DNA of 24,934 bases from a bacterium (GTDB taxonomy: Bacteria > SZUA-182 > DTGQ01), in contig JAILZY010000051.1 of assembly GCA_023512255.1 (NCBI GenBank), positions 1 to 24,934 on the forward strand, given 5' to 3'. Below the pieces are notes generated by a model. It worked only from the letters and a program-made list of their open reading frames with translations. It ran no database searches and had not been told where the DNA came from. Both the position numbers and the translations under genes were made by a program. Below are positions 23,557-24,934 of the stretch, piece after piece. Each line of letters starts with the position of its first letter. Within the stretch, counting starts at the first letter, position 1.

Positions 23557-23734
23557 ATTGTACCCCCTCTAGTGTTAGTAATTTTGTCCGTGATAGCTAT
23601 GATAAATTAAAAAGGAAAATAGGTCTATGCTTTCGCACTTTTTCTCCGAACCCTTGATTTTGCTGGATTTGCTATTAGAGGTAACTTTCAAGGATTTCAA
23701 GGCGTTAAGAAATTTCTGCAAAAGTGTAGATAGG

Positions 23735-24649
23735 TTAAAAGTATAAAATCAGAATCACTACTAAGCCATAAATTAAGATATTTACTAACAAAGGCTTGTC
23801 CATAACCAGAAGCTCCTCAGGCCTTCCGCCTTCTTTCTTCTGATGGACTAAATAAAGATACCGAAATATTCCATAAAGAACAAAGGGTACCGTGTAAATC
23901 AAGCGGGTAGTATGAAACTTTTGCACTGTCTCGGGAGCGACCGTATATAAGGCATAGGCCACGACCGTAGCTGAGGTTACCACAGCAATCATCTGATCTA
24001 GCAGATAGGGACTGTATTCCTTCAGGGCTTTGCGGTGATTGCTGGCTTCATTTTTCAAAAATACCAGCTCATGTCTTCTCTTGCTTAAGGCCAGGAAGAG
24101 AGAAAGCAACATGGTGCAAATCAAAAGCCATGAGGATATGGGAACATGAATAACTTCGGCTCCAGCTACGACCCGAAGTACAAACCCGCAGGCAATAGAA
24201 AATACATCTAAGATAACCGCCTGTTTCAATATATAAGAATAGACGATTTGAAGTAGAAAATAAGATAGAGCGATCAAGAAAAACCGCCTGCCCAAAATCC
24301 AGGCCAGTAAAAATCCTCCCAGGCCGATCGCGGTCGCTCCGGCCACAGCCGTGAATTGTCCAAGCTTGCCAGAGGCTATTGGCCTTTGACCTTTTAAGGG
24401 ATGCTTGCGGTCTGATTCCTTATCGAGTAGATCGTTGAAAATATAAACGCACCCTGAAAAGATGCAAAAAAGAAAAAAAGCAGCTATCACCCTAATGAGC
24501 ATATGCCAGCGAAAGATGTTATATGAAAAGATTATAGCTGCAAAAATTACAATATTTTTGATCCATTGATAAGGACGCATGCTCAAGATAAGGTATTTGA
24601 TTTGAGAGCATCTTCCTGTATCTATTTTATTAATTATACGATCATTCAT
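23735..24649 (-). CDS. UbiA-family decaprenyl-phosphate phosphoribosyltransferase-like protein
   Basis: The 304-aa integral membrane prenyltransferase-fold protein has about nine hydrophobic segments. The first Asp-rich motif is NDLLDKESDRKHPLKGQRPI (72-91), where NDxxDxxxDxxHPxKxxRPI is characteristic of the 5-phosphoribosyl-polyprenyl-phosphate synthase branch (DPPR synthase, mycobacterial Rv3806c type). MRPYQWIKN (24-32), D148 in VILDVFSIACGFVLRVVAGA, and SKRRHEL also match that branch. It would transfer phosphoribose from PRPP to polyprenyl phosphate, giving a lipid-linked pentose for cell-surface glycans. Such homologues are also common in Gram-negative polysaccharide loci. ATG 24649 has no clear ribosome-binding site; ATG 24580 at MRPYQW is an alternative. 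The 285 bp upstream to the window edge are AT-rich, hold no gene that I can see, and include the 16-bp repeat at 24857-24872. Confidence 0.85.
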   Translation of the reverse strand: MNDRIINKIDTGRCSQIKYLILSMRPYQWIKNIVIFAAIIFSYNIFRWHMLIRVIAAFFLFCIFSGCVYIFNDLLDKESDRKHPLKGQRPIASGKLGQFTAVAGATAIGLGGFLLAWILGRRFFLIALSYFLLQIVYSYILKQAVILDVFSIACGFVLRVVAGAEVIHVPISSWLLICTMLLSLFLALSKRRHELVFLKNEASNHRKALKEYSPYLLDQMIAVVTSATVVAYALYTVAPETVQKFHTTRLIYTVPFVLYGIFRYLYLVHQKKEGGRPEELLVMDKPLLVNILIYGLVVILILYF

Positions 24650-24934
24650 ATCGTAATGATTCGGGGTATTAGCCGAATAATAATAAGATTTATAAATATA
24701 GTATAAAAAAATTGATTATTAACTAATTAGCAAAAGATAAGTTAATCGTTTCATTTTTAGACAATGGGAAATAAAAATTTTAACTTTACAAACATTGTTC
24801 TAATGAGCTATAATCTTAAATGCTTTTGCCGAAAAAATCAATCAAAACGAGTAATCCGCAGATGTTCCCCATGTTGAAAAAATAATGTTGAAAATATAAA
24901 GGGGAGGAGAGAAAATAAAGAGAGAAGAAAGTTA

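Overview
The window looks like chromosome from an uncultivated, probably anaerobic, Gram-negative bacterium. The evidence is futalosine-route menaquinone genes (mqnB, mqnD), a DHH-CBS-poly(A)-polymerase type tRNA nucleotidyltransferase, ScpA, Mrp/complex I-like antiporter subunits, a 7TM hybrid histidine kinase and a polysaccharide-type UDP-sugar dehydrogenase. This mix occurs in Desulfobacterota, Nitrospirota and related candidate phyla. The sequence alone does not fix the phylum. No rRNA, tRNA, CRISPR array or intact transposase was seen.

Layout. (1) 1-96 (-): possible edge-truncated reading frame. (2) 239-4943 (+): a restriction-modification-like operon behind an extended -10 promoter. It encodes a small N6-adenine methylase-like subunit, an Eco57I-like methylase interrupted by a frameshift at a run of seven G, and an 832-aa GIY-YIG/T5orf172 nuclease fused to a superfamily 2 helicase. 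(3) 4984-5486: orphan HicB-like ribbon-helix-helix gene, then short tandem repeats resembling the ends of a lost insertion sequence. (4) 5487-7134 (-): mqnB-mqnD with a good sigma-70 promoter. (5) 7201-9780: a heptanucleotide repeat, the hybrid histidine kinase, and a triple-hairpin element that supplies the kinase's last 17 codons. (6) 9915-15122 (+): a tightly packed housekeeping run of PfkB sugar kinase, tRNA nucleotidyltransferase, site-2 protease and ScpA. (7) 15234-17951 (+): two secreted low-complexity proteins, one Pro/Gly/Tyr/Ser-rich with a beta-rich C-terminal domain, the other Ser/Tyr-rich with a Gly-rich tail. (8) 18045-22070 (-): an operon for two proton-antiporter subunits preceded by a 74-aa one-TM protein that resembles the detached C-terminus of a NuoL/HyfB-type subunit. 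(9) 22079-24649 (-): a second copy of the triple-hairpin element, a UDP-N-acetyl-hexosamine 6-dehydrogenase and a UbiA-family phosphoribosyl-polyprenol synthase, probably the edge of a cell-surface polysaccharide locus.

The three observations most worth following are: the paired triple-hairpin element, present twice with the same orientation relative to the upstream gene and once used as coding sequence; the frameshifted split-methylase/GIY-YIG-helicase system, whose broken gene ends in an ATGA overlap that would allow reinitiation; and the minimal, rearranged antiporter operon. The base composition comments are impressions by eye, not calculations.
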